From the NCBI GenBank assembly GCA_030844895.1, contig CM061234.1, positions 12,645,573 to 12,709,572 of the forward strand: DNA of 64,000 nucleotides. The letters are read 5' to 3'. Source of the stretch: Ambrosia x helenae (Eukaryota; Streptophyta; Magnoliopsida; Asterales; Asteraceae). The translations under genes and the position numbers were made by a program. Each line of letters opens with the position of its first letter. Position 1 is the stretch's first letter. The notes below the pieces were generated by a model. That model saw nothing but the letters and a program-made list of their open reading frames with translations. It ran no database searches and was not told the DNA's origin. Positions 1 through 12,143 of the stretch are shown here, piece after piece.

Positions 1-1410
1 AATAACTAGTGTAAAGGTTACCCGCGCTTCGCTGCGGGTGCCACTTGTTTTGTTGAAAGTTTGGTGGGCATTAGAGATAACATTAGGTATACTTTCACGT
101 TGAGAAAGCTATTTAAAATTGTCCTGGTTTGCTTCTCGACAATAAAGAAAAATATCATTATATCGGTACCACAGGTAACGAAAGTACTGATCCGATACTA
201 CATACGGTTGCGCATGTTAGTGGCCAGTGCTTGTAGCGATGGCACACTATAAGAGTGTGGCATCTTTAGTATTAAAAAATAATAACAAAACTGCCATGAA
301 TCATTTGATCCTTTCATCACCATCAACAAACTTTGGTAAGTTTCAGAAAACATGGGCAGCACATAAACCGAAAGGATACAGCCTAATTCCATAAGGCTAG
401 GGGTGTGCAGACATGAGAATGTTCATGTCTCAATGCCACCTAGAATGGCTCTCATGTTCTCTTGGTTGAAACATGGCAAGGCTGTGGAGACACCACAATG
501 TTATGTCTCAAATTATAAACCATCCAATAAAAACAAAAATACCTAGCGGTTCAAATCAAAAAAAAAAAGGGGGGGGGGGGGGATTTGGGTCGTCCTTTAT
601 GTCCCGAGCAAGACATGGGAGACGGGGGAAGAAGGGGACGGGGGAGGACATGGAAGGGGGGCGGTGTACGCAAGGGGACGGGGCAAAAATGGGTGGGACG
701 GGAGGAGTCGTGTCTGTGCACTGTATAGCCTAATGAAAATGCTTTGTTTACACCATAATCCATTATAAGACCTGTATATTCAACTTATGATGTTGTACTT
801 GATCAATAATCTTATATATGTGTTTGGTGGTTGGTTTTACTATACAAATGACTCCTAACTCCATCCATCGTTTATCCACCACCGGCACGGCCGCCGCCGC
901 CACCTAAACCCTAAACCGTTCAGTACCGCCAGAAAATCCCACATGCTACGACCGATTACTCCACCACCCTCGCGATTACATCTCCCCTTTTCTAGTAGTC
1001 GGCGATGTATGGGTCTTGGTTTCAGTTCTTCATATTAATCTGTCGATTTGGTCCTCGGTGACAATCATTTTTTGTTAACCGATACGTTGCCAAAGACCGT
1101 TGCATGAGAGTCTAATGGTCGTCACCCACCACCACACCAACAATGCCATCACCAGCACGAAAAACACATCAAAACCGTGATCATCACGACCACCTCGGCT
1201 ACATCTGACGCGTCATAAAAAAATATCCAGTGCTTTATGTTTAGGCGGTACAAGTGTTTGCAGGACATGTAATTTCAAATGAAATGAAGATATTGGACAA
1301 ATACAATGCAGGAAAAAAAAAACAAAAATATGTGAACCTAGTTAGTGGACCTATGAGACTTAAGGGGCTTATTTTAGCGGTCGACACTATTAAAGTGTCG
1401 TACAATTACT
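1..1410. other. Intergenic, no gene seen
   Basis: I see no supportable gene here. The short open frames overlap low-complexity DNA. An 11-base A run (about 558-568) is followed directly by a 14-base G run (569-582), and a G/A-rich patch continues to about 700. A telo-box-like AAACCCTAAA lies near 907 beside a GCC-rich stretch. The patch at 840-1200 is richer in GC and CCACC words than its surroundings, but it has no sustained frame or splice structure. Confidence 0.5.
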
Positions 1411-1684
1411 CTGTGTTCCCGAGTTAACTTAATGAGAGAAAGGAAAGGAAATGAAAGGAAAGGAAAGAAAAATTTGAGTGTATTCCCAAGTTTCATTTAA
1501 GGAAGGAAAAGAAAGGAAAACAAAACATTGTGTGTTCCCGAGTTTCATTTAAGAAAGAAAATGGAAGGAAAAGTAAGCAAAAATTCTTTAGTTTCTTCCG
1601 ATTTGGAAGGAAACATAAGGAAAGGATATTTATCTTTTCTTTCCTGCCTTTCTTTTCCCTCTTTAAGTTAACTCGGGAACACAG
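1411..1684. mobile_element. 274-bp MITE with perfect terminal inverted repeats
   Basis: The two ends are perfect 22-bp inverted repeats: CTGTGTTCCCGAGTTAAC... at 1411-1432, mirrored at 1663-1684. The interior is purine-rich and made of repeated GGAAAGG-like words, turning pyrimidine-rich towards the right arm, so the whole unit can fold back. There is no coding capacity. I could not find a convincing target-site duplication, so the superfamily is left open. Confidence 0.75.
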
Positions 1685-3055
1685 CGTTAAAAGTATATTA
1701 TAATAATAATAATAATTAGTTTGACTAATTTGAAATACAAAAGTTGTACTCGTTCGGTAATTATTTAACCTTTGGAATAAAATGATTTAGGACGTTTCAT
1801 GGATTATGCATTTGACCCTTTGGGAATTTTGTTTGATTTTACTCGCTTGACTTGTCAACTGGAAATGCAGATTTCACATCTATGATGAGATGTCATCATG
1901 GCAAGCAAATGGACCAAACAATTAAACTATAGATTTTGACACAAGGAATAGTGGATCTCCCAGAGGAATGTGGCGCAAGATACGGGCTGCCATGATGTGG
2001 GTTTCGATGTAGCTTCCAAAAGAATGGCATAATTCGATGCGCTATTTAGGCTTAAACCATTACGCCCTCTCATTTTTGTTGCTATAGAAACATAACCACC
2101 GGCGCTGCAAAACATTGGAATTTCTATAAATCCCAATTTAAATTCTCCAAAAAAAAAAAAAAAAAGAACAAAATATTACTTTTACATAAGTCATCAACAT
2201 TTGATTGCTATTGATTGTAAGAAACCTGAACCACTCACAAAACTTCAACCACACTACAATAATGGACCAAAGCGGATAAATCCCACCACCGCTACTCCCT
2301 CTCGGCAATCTTCAAGAAAAGACCTGCCATTATGCCAAAGTTAAAACTCGCACAAATAATTTTCGACCAGCATACCAAGTACATACCCGCACGGCTGTCT
2401 TAATCAAAACCTAGTACATAATTAATAATATGTTGACAACTGGAATTTTTGTAAAAGAAAATGGGCAAAAGTGGCATACTGCATAAAACCTCTCAATTTA
2501 TTAAAAAAAATGGATAATTATTAAAAATAATAGAAATATTATATAGATTTGTTAGTGAACGCTTTGGACAAAAAGTGCTTTGGGTCAAACACGGCCTAAA
2601 CCCAATTGGTTCGACCAACTACACAATCCGCTCATTTTGCCACCTCAAGTATCTTAATTAGCCATTAGGTCAAGTTACAAAAGTATTCAAACAAATTAGA
2701 TAGGAATAATCACTTATTAGTATCTAAAATCTTAAAATATTAGTGTATTAGTGTATAAAAGTAGTTTTCCTTAGATAAAAGTACAAATCTGGTTGGAATC
2801 TAGCCATAGTCGATAATTTGGCTAGAAACTCCTAGGAATTTGGGAATATTGCCGGAATTTGTGCCTAAACCATCACCTGGAGAATTAAAGCGCAATTTCC
2901 TCGACTTAAGACGCAATTGCCTTGCCTCGCCTAAAAAATGGGCCTAGGCGCAAGAGGCGATGGCTTTTAACAACTATGTAAGTGAGTAATAAGTGTATAT
3001 GAAATTACCAAATAAATTACTTCTTAAGAATGTGTGCTTGTGTGAATACCTTGAA
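1685..3055. other. Intergenic, downstream of the importin-alpha gene
   Basis: AT-rich spacer with an ATAATA run near 1700 and an A run near 2150. No gene is supported. A GCCTAGGCGC-like fragment at about 2880-2975 resembles the ends of the small GCCTAGGC-rich elements inside the neighbouring importin gene and is probably a decayed MITE. The importin 3' UTR and polyadenylation region should lie just left of 3056. Confidence 0.4.
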
Positions 3056-6000
3056 TCAGCTGAAGTTAAAGCCACCATTGGGAACAGAAGCATCACCAAG
3101 TTGGAAACCAGACTGACCGGTGGCATTCCATCATCCTCCTCTTCCTCCATCCAATATGTTTCAAGAAGCTTCACTGCTTTCTCGTATATCTCATTGTTAT
3201 CGTGACTCTGTAGATTCTCGATTTTCTCCAATCCTTCAGCATCGTCAATCATTTGTGCATACAGATTCACATCTCCTGTTCGTCCCAAATTCTTCTCGCC
3301 TTCACCCACTTTCAGTATGTTCTCGAGCCCCTCTAGACAAACCGTCACAATTCTAGGGTCTGGACACACAAGTAGGTCACATAATGGTTTGATGCATCCC
3401 TGACTAACAAGATACCTGCAATTATTAATATATTAAAAAAAATTATTAATAGTTCACTACCCATAAAATAAAAGGATAAGAAAAACATTCCGAATTTGGA
3501 GCGCAAGGTGCTCCAAAGTCTTCATATCACAAAAGTGGAGACGCAGGACAAGAGCAGAAGACCTTCACATACACGAGGAGTTGCTCTATCGGTTTTACGT
3601 TTTAGCCTTTTTATTAAGTAAACCTTTCATAATTTCTTCATCCCTTTTGTTGTTTTTTACACATCAGCGTCTTAAAGCGCCCAACTTTGAGCAAATTTAA
3701 CCCAAATGGAAATGAGACGTTTTTCAAATCACGTCACGCGCTTCACGCCTGCTTTTCAAAACCAAGATTCAGACTTACTTAATTTGGTCATGGCTTCCAC
3801 CAGAAGTAGCATTTGAGATAGCCCATGCCGCTTCCTTCTTGATGTCAAACTCTGCGTTCTGAAGTAAAAGAACAAGGGGCCCAATGATATTTGCTTCGAT
3901 CACCGTCTGCAGAACCACCAAATAGACATACACGTCAAGGTTAATACTTTAAACTAGTCTTGTTGAAATGAAAATGTATTCCGGTGCCAGCATTACCTGA
4001 ATCTGTTCCTTGTTGCCAGCAGTGATGTTTGATATGGTCCAACAAGCTTCCTTCTTAATGCTCTTTTTGTGATTATTTGTCAATAGGTTCAGAAGACAAG
4101 GCAGGGCTTGATGATTGATAATATACTGAAACACAAACAAAACAAATGAAATTGGTCAACCAAAGCAAACACGATATCAGAACTTTATGCTCAGTTTCTG
4201 ACAGCACAGAATTTGTATAAAATGTTTTAACCGAATAAGGTTTCCATACACGTTAGAGAGGCCTACATTGGAAAAACAACCAGATGCCTCTACGAAAACT
4301 TCACTTAAAAATGAAAAACTAACATGAGAAACTTCATCTTATAACATTTTTTAAGAGTCATCAGACTAAATTGCAAAAACTCAATAATATTAATCCAAAA
4401 AATGCAGCAATTCTATTGTTTTAATATTTTAAAATAAAAACGGCATTTTTTTGTCCTCAAACGTTATCCATAATCCATCTCGTTATATTATTCCAAGATA
4501 TCTTTTGTCATTAATCGGGTGTATTCAAAATATGTAACTAATTAAAAAATTTTAAAAATACATTCATTTTGAGAGAGTATAATATAACAAAGTTACTCAC
4601 TTGTTCACCATATACACCTTTTTTAGATTTATAAAAGTAAATTTTCTAAGCAATATTATCATGCAACACAGTAAATATAGGATGTTGGAAGTAAAAAAGC
4701 ATCACCTTTGACAAGACAATGACTGAATGAAGAAAAAGAAACAACTCTTTAAACTCCTACAAAATATATTCTCCAAATGTTGTTTTTTTACTTTTTTTGT
4801 AAGGTTTTAGCCAGAACAATACTCTACTCTAGAAGACCAATCATTTACAACAACAAAAAAAACTACTCTACAGTTTGATAAATTTGTTGAAAAGGAATGA
4901 GCAATATGTTATTTGTTCCCCAAAACACCACATGCAGTAAATCCCACCGTAACTAAAAGTTACTGTTAGGGTCTGGGGAGGGTAGGATGTAGGCACACCT
5001 TTCCCCTATTCAAGAGTATAGAGAGACTGCTTCCAGTGAGACCCTCAGCTCAAAAAAAAAATAATATAAAATAAATAATAGTAATAATAAATAAACAAAT
5101 GATAACGGAAAAATAATAATAAAAAATAAAATATATAAATAACTATATGAAATACCCGGGCAGATGGTATACACGAGATAAATTAGAGAATAAATAAAAA
5201 TAGAACATGCAAAGTCTACACGAAGCGTGCCTAGGCCCCTAAGCCAAACAATCTGAAAGTAGTACCAGACAGGTACCTACCTGCGTTTGCATATCATCCC
5301 CGGTAACAATGTTGCCAACTGTACGAAGAGCAGGGATCAGCACTGAAGGCGACGGGTGACTGAAACCACCAGACAATCCAAATTGCCAGACGTTAGAAAC
5401 TAAACAAGCTTAAAGATATCATAACTCAATATAAACAGTTAGCATACTCACTTCAGTAACTCAATCAATCTGGGACATACATTTGCTTCTATAACAGCTT
5501 GTATTTTATCATTCGTACCATCTGAAAGATATGAAAGTGCCCAGCAAGCATCCGTCAAAACTTCTTCGTCGTTTGAATGTATAAGTTGTTGAAGAGCTGG
5601 AAGAGCAGGTCTTGTCTGCCAAGAGTAGACAAATGAAATATTAAATATTATCACTAATAATTAATCAGGGATCTACCCTTCTAAGTTCTAGCTCATATGT
5701 TATGTCAGTAGTTGTCAGCTATACAAAATTTAAAAGCGAGTAGCGATAAAAGAAGACTGTTTTAGAGACCCACCTGATCAAAGGAAGGTTGTGGCTTGCC
5801 TCTACAGAAATTGGAAAGCGTCCATGTGGCGTTCCTCAACATAGATAATTTAGATTGTGCATTTAACTGGGCCAGCAATGAAGGCAAAGCCCCTTGTGCA
5901 AGTACTAGGTCACGACATTTAGGTGAATCACCAGCAACATTACCTAGTGCCCATACAGCCTACATATGAAAAACAAAAGTGACATTGAACTCTTCCGAGT

Positions 6001-8889
6001 ACTAAAATGAACACGAGAATGGTAAATGCTTAACAAACCATTAATCGCTCAACAAAGTACCTGCTCCCTAACATCGTCACTAGAAGATGAAAGAAGTTTC
6101 ACAAATATAGGAACAGCACCGTGATCAATCACCACTTTGGTGTGTTCAGACGTCCCTGAAGCGATATTAGTCAAAGCCCAAGCAGCCTCAAACTACAGCA
6201 TTAGAAAATATATATTATTATACTGACATAAATAAAAGTATTTCTACATGTCAAACTTGGTTTAAAAAGTGTGAAGCACTCCGAGGCGTTTAGGTCTAAA
6301 AATCCAACGCGTGAGGCATGAGGCGAGAGCCTCACATATGTGAGTTGTTGCTCTATCTACAACCAAAAAAGCCTCGAGTACAGTCAAAAGCTAAAGTTGT
6401 CTCATTCCTTTTACATCCCGGCCTTTTTTATCAAGTAAAACATTTACTATCTCTCATCCCTTCTACAAACCCAATCTTGACCAATTTTGACCCAGAAGTC
6501 CTGAAGCGCCGCCTCAAAGCCCTGAGGCATTTTCCTGATCCCCTCGAGTGCCTCACGCCTCAGGCGCTCCCAAGGCGCTATTTTTTAAAACCAAAATATC
6601 AAATGAAATGAAAAGAGATGGATCACATAACGTTTCATCTCACCTGAAGTTGGGGATAATCCTCCCTCATAAGAAACTCAACAAAGCGAAGAACAACACC
6701 TGATTGAATAACTTCTTCAATAGGAGGACTGCGTTCTGTTTTAAATAAACGTAGATTAGACATGTAAACAGCACCAGTATAGAGATCTAATATAACAAAA
6801 CATAGAAAAAAACGGCATACCTATTGATAATAGTTTGCGAAACTGGTAGTAGCCTCAAGCTGCATGTTACTATCATCTGACAAAACCCCCGAAACCATTG
6901 CAGGTAAGTTTTCTAACTGCAATCAGCACATCACAACAGCAAAGACAACAACACTTAAATCAAAACTCATGTGTACGTCAAAACATCTATAATTGATAAG
7001 TGCAATACATATTCAAACACTGTCTAATATCACCATAATTGCACACTAAAAAGTTATATCAAACATACATCCACACAAACCAAATCCACCTGTCACACTA
7101 TCTATTTCCTAAGTTCTAACACATAACACAACCATAAAGCAGCAATCAAAACTTCTCCTTCCAATAATCAAACAAATCTTGATTTAAAATGAACCCTAAT
7201 AACAAAATGTGAAATTTCCAATGATCCTACTAACACCAAACAAAGACAAATGACTCATATGTCAAATTTGCATATCAACAACAAATTAACACGGCAATCT
7301 AGTTATACATTCATTATCAATCAACAATGTATTTAAATTTCAAACTTGATCAACACCAATGTTGCAAAAGGCGTTAGGCGGGTGGTGAGGTCCAGCCTAG
7401 GGACTAGTCGGGACTAGCGAAATTAGGTGTTTCGGTATTTTTATACGTATTATACACACACACACACTCACACAAATTTAGGTGTTTTCTGAAAATATGT
7501 TAAGATATATACACATAATACTTAGAAATACTTAGAAATTAAAAAATGAAATAAAAAAACCACCGCCTAATGGCTAAAACGCCTAGATCTTCGACTAGCC
7601 TCTTATTCCGATTTTGGTCACCGCCTAGGTGGCAGCCTAGGCCGATTTTTACAACACTGATCAACACTAAACAACAATCTAGACATAACTAAACCTTTAC
7701 AAACAAAAACCCTAACAATTCAAACACCGCAACACATGAAATGATGAAACCATATTGTAAGATAAATACACCCGTGACACCATCTATTTCCTAACATATA
7801 ACACAACAATAAGCAATAACAAAAATTCCTTCTTCCAATAATCAAACAAATTTTGAATACCACACCCTCATAACAAAATGTGAAATATCCACTGATCCTA
7901 CAAACACCTAACAAAAAGACCAACAATCCACGTGTCAAATCAGCATAGTATCTGAATTTCAAATCTTTACAAACAAAAACCCTAAAAAATTCAAAAACAC
8001 AACGATAATGCAACAATCAAAATTTCTCCTTCCAATAATCAAAAAAAAAAATCTTGAAATAAAAGAAACCTTCATAACAAAAAGACTAATAACCCATATG
8101 TGAAATCTGCATATCAATCAACAGGGTACCTAAATTTCAAACATTTACGAAGGAAAACCCTAACAATTCAAACACCACAAAATCTTGAATTAAAGCAAAC
8201 CCTCATAACAAAATGTGAAATTTCCAATGACCCATCAACCAACTAACAAAAAGACTAATAACACAAATGCCAAATCTGCATACCAATCACCAAAATATCT
8301 AAATTTCAAACCTTTACAAACAAAAACCCTAACAATTCAAACATCACAAAATCTTAAATTAAAACAAACCCTCATAACAAAATGTGAAATTTTCAATAAC
8401 CCATATGTCAAATCTGCATATCAACCAACAGGGTATCTAAATTTCAAACCTTTATAAACAAAAACCCTAACAATTCAAACATCACAAAATCTTAAATTAA
8501 AACAAACCCTCATAACAAAATGTTAAATTTTCAATAACCCATTTGTCAAATCTATATATCAACCAACAGGGTATCTAAATTTCAAAGCTTTACAAACAAA
8601 AACCCTAAAAATTCAAGAAACCACAACCCCACATGAAACGATGAATATAAAAACCATATTATAACATTAATTATACCTTCTTTTCAGAAGCAGAAACAGA
8701 CTGAACTGGAACAGGGAACTGGCTAGCAGCAAGTCCTTCACGTCTCTTCTTCTGTAGATTCTCCTCTCTTTTGCTCTTACGGATCTCGACCATGTTGTCT
8801 TCTCTCCTTCGCCGCCCCTCGTCGGCGTCTACGGCTACCTTGTACCGGTTCCGGCGGACCTCTGTCCTGGCGTTAGGTCTCAGAGACAT
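3056..8889 (-). CDS. IMPA: Importin subunit alpha, 10 exons, two coding frameshifts
   Basis: Importin-alpha is the cytosolic adaptor that binds classical nuclear localisation signals and hands cargo to importin-beta. Exons on the minus strand, by splice motifs and frame: 8677-8889, 6821-6916, 6644-6735, 6061-6192, 5774-5959, 5452-5615, 5281-5359, 3997-4125, 3779-3906, 3056-3415. Exon 1 encodes the importin-beta-binding domain, starting MSLRPNARTEVRRNRYK with the RRRR and KRREGL basic patches. The later exons encode armadillo repeats with the conserved W...N pattern (EAAWALTNIASG, QAVWALGNVAGDSP, EACWTISNITAG, EAAWAISNATSGG). Intact, the protein would be 526 residues, normal for the family. 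Two bases are missing relative to the expected frame: one at 6845-6846 (exon 2, stop at the exon end after 102 codons) and one at 3117-3118 (exon 10), beyond which the typical GGFNFS C-terminus is found in the next frame. Every splice site is canonical. It is either a recent pseudogene or carries assembly errors. Confidence 0.9.
3490..3767. mobile_element. MITE copy A in importin-alpha intron 9
   Basis: This insert shares ordered words with the element at 6257-6598 in the same gene: GAGTTGCTCTATC, then CCTTTTTATTAAGTAAA, then CTTCATCCCTT, then a GCGC/CACGCCT-rich right end finishing TTTTCAAAACCAA. The edges are degenerate and no target duplication was resolved. Two members of one family in introns of one gene indicate repeated insertion of the family, not one event. 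Confidence 0.5.
6257..6598. mobile_element. MITE copy B in importin-alpha intron 3
   Basis: The ends are imperfect inverted repeats: TTGGTTTAAAAAGTG on the left and TTTTTTAAAACCAA on the right. The GAGGCG/GCCTC words near both ends are also mirrored. It has no coding capacity and belongs to the same family as the 3490-3767 insert. The unit lies entirely within the intron between the exons at 6061-6192 and 6644-6735. Confidence 0.55.
7361..7656. mobile_element. hAT-like MITE in importin-alpha intron 1
   Basis: Left end TGTTGCAAAAGGCG and right end reading TTTTTACAACA form an imperfect inverted pair, with GCCTAGGC-type words beside both ends (for example at 7565 and 7625). The interior is AT-rich with a short CA run near 7455. 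No clean target duplication was found, so the hAT assignment rests on end shape only. Confidence 0.45.
7690..8640. repeat. Irregular tandem repeat with telo-box words, importin-alpha intron 1
   Basis: Six or so diverged units each contain the ordered words AAACCCTAA, CAATTCAAACA, CCTCATAACAAAATGTGAAA, AATCTGCATATC and ATTTCAAACCTTTACA. AAACCCTAA-type words occur near 7707, 7977, 8155, 8324, 8460 and 8598, so the period varies from about 136 to 270 bases. The array ends about 35 bases before the splice donor of exon 1. AAACCCTAA matches the plant telo-box; any regulatory role here is inference. Confidence 0.75.
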
Positions 8890-9148
8890 TTTTAGGTACA
8901 AAAAAAGAAAGAAACCCTAGGAATTGGAGTGAAGGTTAATAATAATATTAGAATGAGTTGAGTTGAGTTGTGTTGAGTTGCAGAGAGGGAGTGATTGTCT
9001 AAATATAGGAGAGTAATAATTAGTGGGAAGAGGAAGATGGGGGCCAAACACACTCACTTGGCTTAACTTTCTAGTTTCTTTCTCCAATAGGGTTATAGGT
9101 TTTCTTCTTTTTGGCTTCAAAATTTGAAATGTAGCATTTGTTTTGTCT
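8890..9148 (-). promoter_or_regulatory. Importin-alpha 5' UTR and proximal promoter region
   Basis: This is the 260-base stretch between the importin start codon and the SINE tail at 9150. A telo-box-like AAACCCTA lies about 20 bases upstream of the ATG, and a GAGTTGAGTTG tandem word lies at about 8953-8980. I could not place a TATA box or transcription start with confidence. The SINE limits how much native promoter remains adjacent. Confidence 0.3.
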
Positions 9149-9149
9149 C

Positions 9150-9455
9150 TTTTTATTTTTTTTTTTATCGGCGAATAACTGTGTGGCAACCATCCTTGCG
9201 GGGTGTTGTGTCCAAGAATCGACTACTCGATCTCCAGCAGCCCCCGCCTTCTCCCGATACGCGGAAACCCGAGCCCCACCCACCCGAAGGCACGACAGTA
9301 TTATAGAACTCGGTAAAACCTCGCCGCCCGTCAAATTCGAACCGGCGCCACCCGTATTCGATCTTCACCCGGATACAAAACCATAAATGATGGAAGTGAG
9401 GATCGAACTTTTGATCACATAGGTGAAACAAAAGTCACTCCACCACTGATTTTAC
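9150..9455 (-). mobile_element. SINE, minus strand, with A-tail
   Basis: On the minus strand it begins with a tRNA-like head (GTGGAGTGAC as box A, AGTTCGATCCTCAC as box B, near 9395-9450). It continues through a GC-rich body with GTGCCTTCGGGTGGGTG and ends in a poly-A tract, seen as the T run at about 9151-9167. The GTGCCTTCGGGYGGGTG word recurs in the SINEs at 35109-35420 and 40845-40990, so this is a resident family. No target duplication was resolved. Confidence 0.7.
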
Positions 9456-9640
9456 ACACACTACTCGATTCGTCTCTCTATATCTCTTACCTACAAACAC
9501 ACACCTTCAATTGGTTACTTCAAGCTAATAACGGTACCAGAAATGGGAGGAGCGGTGTAGCCACTAGGGTACCCGAGACCATACCCTGATGGTCAAGGGC
9601 TAAATGGCATTATGGAATGAAAGAATATTGGATTAAAATA

Positions 9641-10032
9641 ATCCTAACTATTGGCTATTTGCCATCATCAGTCTTACCTTCAGAAATTATTGCTAATGAT
9701 CTCACATTTTAACCTATTTTCCATTAGTGGTCTCACACTAATTAAAAGTTAACCCAATTAGTTTTTGCTGACGTAGGCTACCTATGTGGTAAAAAATCAA
9801 AGTTTTGCTGACATGGACTGCTTGTGTGGCAAAGTTTAGTTGACGTGGATCGCTTATGTGACAGTCCTGATGACGTGAACTGCTTATGTGGCAGTATACA
9901 CCAACAAAAAACAATTGAGTTAACTTTTAGTTAGTATTAGACTGCTGGGGGAAAATATGTTAAAAGAAGGGACCACAAGCAGCAATTTTTAAAGGTGGGG
10001 CTGGTAGCGGCCAATAAGTAATAGTTAGGAGT
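9641..10032. mobile_element. Foldback element with long inverted arms
   Basis: The left arm (TCCTAACTATTGG..., then CTCACATTTTAACCTATTTTCC, then CACTAATTAAAAGTTAAC) is mirrored by the right arm (GTTAACTTTTAGTTAGTATTAG, then GGGGAAAATATGTTAAAAGAAGGGACCAC, then CCAATAAGTAATAGTTAGGA). The arms are roughly 130 bases each with mismatches. The loop (about 9765-9895) holds four imperfect direct repeats of a GCTGACGTGG...CTTATGTGGCAG unit. It is non-coding and probably a Mutator-type or foldback MITE. Confidence 0.65.
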
Positions 10033-10395
10033 ATCTATACTATATTATAATGCATGAGTAAATGGTAGCTTAAGATACTCAAAAGTTAAGAACTTATTTT
10101 TCATTAATAACCCTGAAATGAGGATAAAATAGCCATTCATACATTACTTACATTTTAATACCCCGTCTTAGTTACACTTTAATCCCTTAAACATTACTTA
10201 ACTTTTGCTTATGTAAATTATAGCTAAACTTCTTTTCCTTATTTTAAGTAAATCATCCCCATGATTTTAAATAGTCATATTTTTTTCATACGTTTATACT
10301 TTTATAAAACAAAATATATTATAATAATAAGCATTTTATTTTCTTTAATTTAAGTATAGTATTGCTATTTTTTATTTTAAAAATCTTTATGTGCT

Positions 10396-11049
10396 ACGTG
10401 ATTAACGATATCTAGGAGTGAGCAATAACTAAACCGTTCACCGAAGCCAAACCAAAAAAGAGATAAAACTGAACCAAATTCTATTGAAAACTGAAAAGAT
10501 CTGATTTAACTTAAAATTGGTTATCGTTTTCGTTTTGTACCCTTAGTTAACCCAAATTAGTTAAATTAAAATAGACCCATTAATATATTATTAACAGCGT
10601 GCCCAAACGATGTGGTAGGGAACACGAACACTTCTAATGGTTCATGGTTAGGTTAGGTTCGGTTCAGTTTGGTTATAAGCCTCAACTGAAACAAAAATCA
10701 ACATTATCGGTTTATCGATCTTGTTAACCAACCTGTTAATTGGTTCATTCTATTTGGCTAGATTGTCGTTTTAGTTCGTTTTAGTTAATTTTAGTTAATA
10801 ACAAAAACCAAACTTTGATTAAAATTTTGCTTAGAATCACATGAAATGAAGGTATAAATTCATGTAATGGATGTATAAATGTATGAATGGTTAAGTTTTG
10901 GTTTATTAATTTTGGTTAACTTAGGGTACAAAAAAATCGATACTAGGTTAACTCAATTTTGGTTTAATTTTCAGTTCGGTTTTGTATGTTTTTGTTCGAT
11001 TTCGGTTGAGGTTCAATTATTGTTCACCCCTAAATATTGTTAATCACGT
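10396..11049. mobile_element. Word element with 33-bp inverted ends
   Basis: Left arm ACGTGATTAACGATATCTAGG, continuing GAGTGAGCAATAA, is mirrored on the right by TTATTGTTCACCCCTAAATATTG followed by TTAATCACGT. The interior consists largely of variants of AACCGAACC/GGTTCGGTT, switching strand midway. It is non-coding. It shares the CTAGGGGTG-like end and repeated-word interior with the elements at 11187, 34203, 40070 and 46689. Confidence 0.6.
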
Positions 11050-11186
11050 AAAAAAATCAAATTTTTAATTAAAAGTGTATAGTAAATTATAATCTAATAT
11101 GGTTTGAAGCTGAGTATATAGGTTTATGAATTGTAGTAGCGGTATAAATAGAGGGGGTTTTGAAATTTTTAGCTTTTATAACTAGG

Positions 11187-11690
11187 CCTGTAAACGAACC
11201 GAACGAACACGATGTTCGTGTTTGTTCACTTAATTTTAACCGAACACGAACACATAATCAAACACATTTTTGAGTTCTTATTCGTTCATTAAGAAATTTG
11301 TCATGTTGTTGTTCGTTTATGTTCGTTCATTTAAAACCTAAACGAACAGTTCACGAATGAACATAAACGGACGTTAACGAACATAATAAATGTGAACGAT
11401 TTTGTATTACTGAAAAAGCCCAATCACTAATTGGTTATATATTTATACAAGTAGTTAAAATACAATTTATGTTTATATTTATCTAAATATAACTATGTAT
11501 GTAATTAATAAACTTAAACGGACATAAATAAACGAACATAAACGAACGTTCACAAACATAAATGAACAAGCTCAACGTTTCTTCATGTTCTTTCATTTAA
11601 CTAAACGAAAAAAAAAAATTGTTCGTGTTTGTTCGTTTATTAAATAAAGACACAAATGAACTTCCTGTCGAACAAGTTCACGAACAGCAA
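11187..11690. mobile_element. Word element, right end not found
   Basis: It starts TAGGCCTGTAAACGAACC and is filled with CGAACGAACACGAAC-type words and their complements (TTCGTGTTTGTTCG). The expected mirrored right end GGTTCGTTTACAGG is not visible before about 11700, so the copy is truncated or its end has decayed. It is non-coding and lies just right of the 10396-11049 element. Confidence 0.45.
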
Positions 11691-12143
11691 AATGTGTATA
11701 CGTAGAATTAGAAGTAGGTTTTATGAGTTATCAAGTGTTGATCTCTTAAAAAAAAATCCTAAAAGTGCCATATTCGTTTTACGGTACACACATTTTGTCA
11801 CTTCATATTATATTTGTCTATCCCGAGAAGTACATGGGGGGATAATCTAGTTTTATTATATATATAGAGGAAGGTTTTTGTACAAATGATTCTTGTCATA
11901 CAAATAGCCCTTAACGTGAGAAGTGAAGGAGGGTATTTGTTTTTAAATTTTTTTTTCAATATTGTTAAACATGTATTTTAGTATTGAAATCTAGAAAAAA
12001 AAAATTGGGCTTAACCTACTAAACATGAGAAGTGAAGGGGGAATGTTTTTCTGCTTAAACATGTTTTCTAGATGAATAATATAAAAAGAAATAAAAAATA
12101 GCGTAATTACATCGTTAGAGTAATTACAGTGGTTTATACTAGA

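Noticed and set aside
473..763. Glycine-rich and proline-rich open frames on both strands
   Set aside because: They arise from a poly-G run and G/A-rich low-complexity DNA; no start context, splice structure or family resemblance.
7720..8016. 98-codon minus-strand open frame
   Set aside because: It lies in the tandem repeat of importin-alpha intron 1 and has no protein resemblance; composition is that of the repeat.
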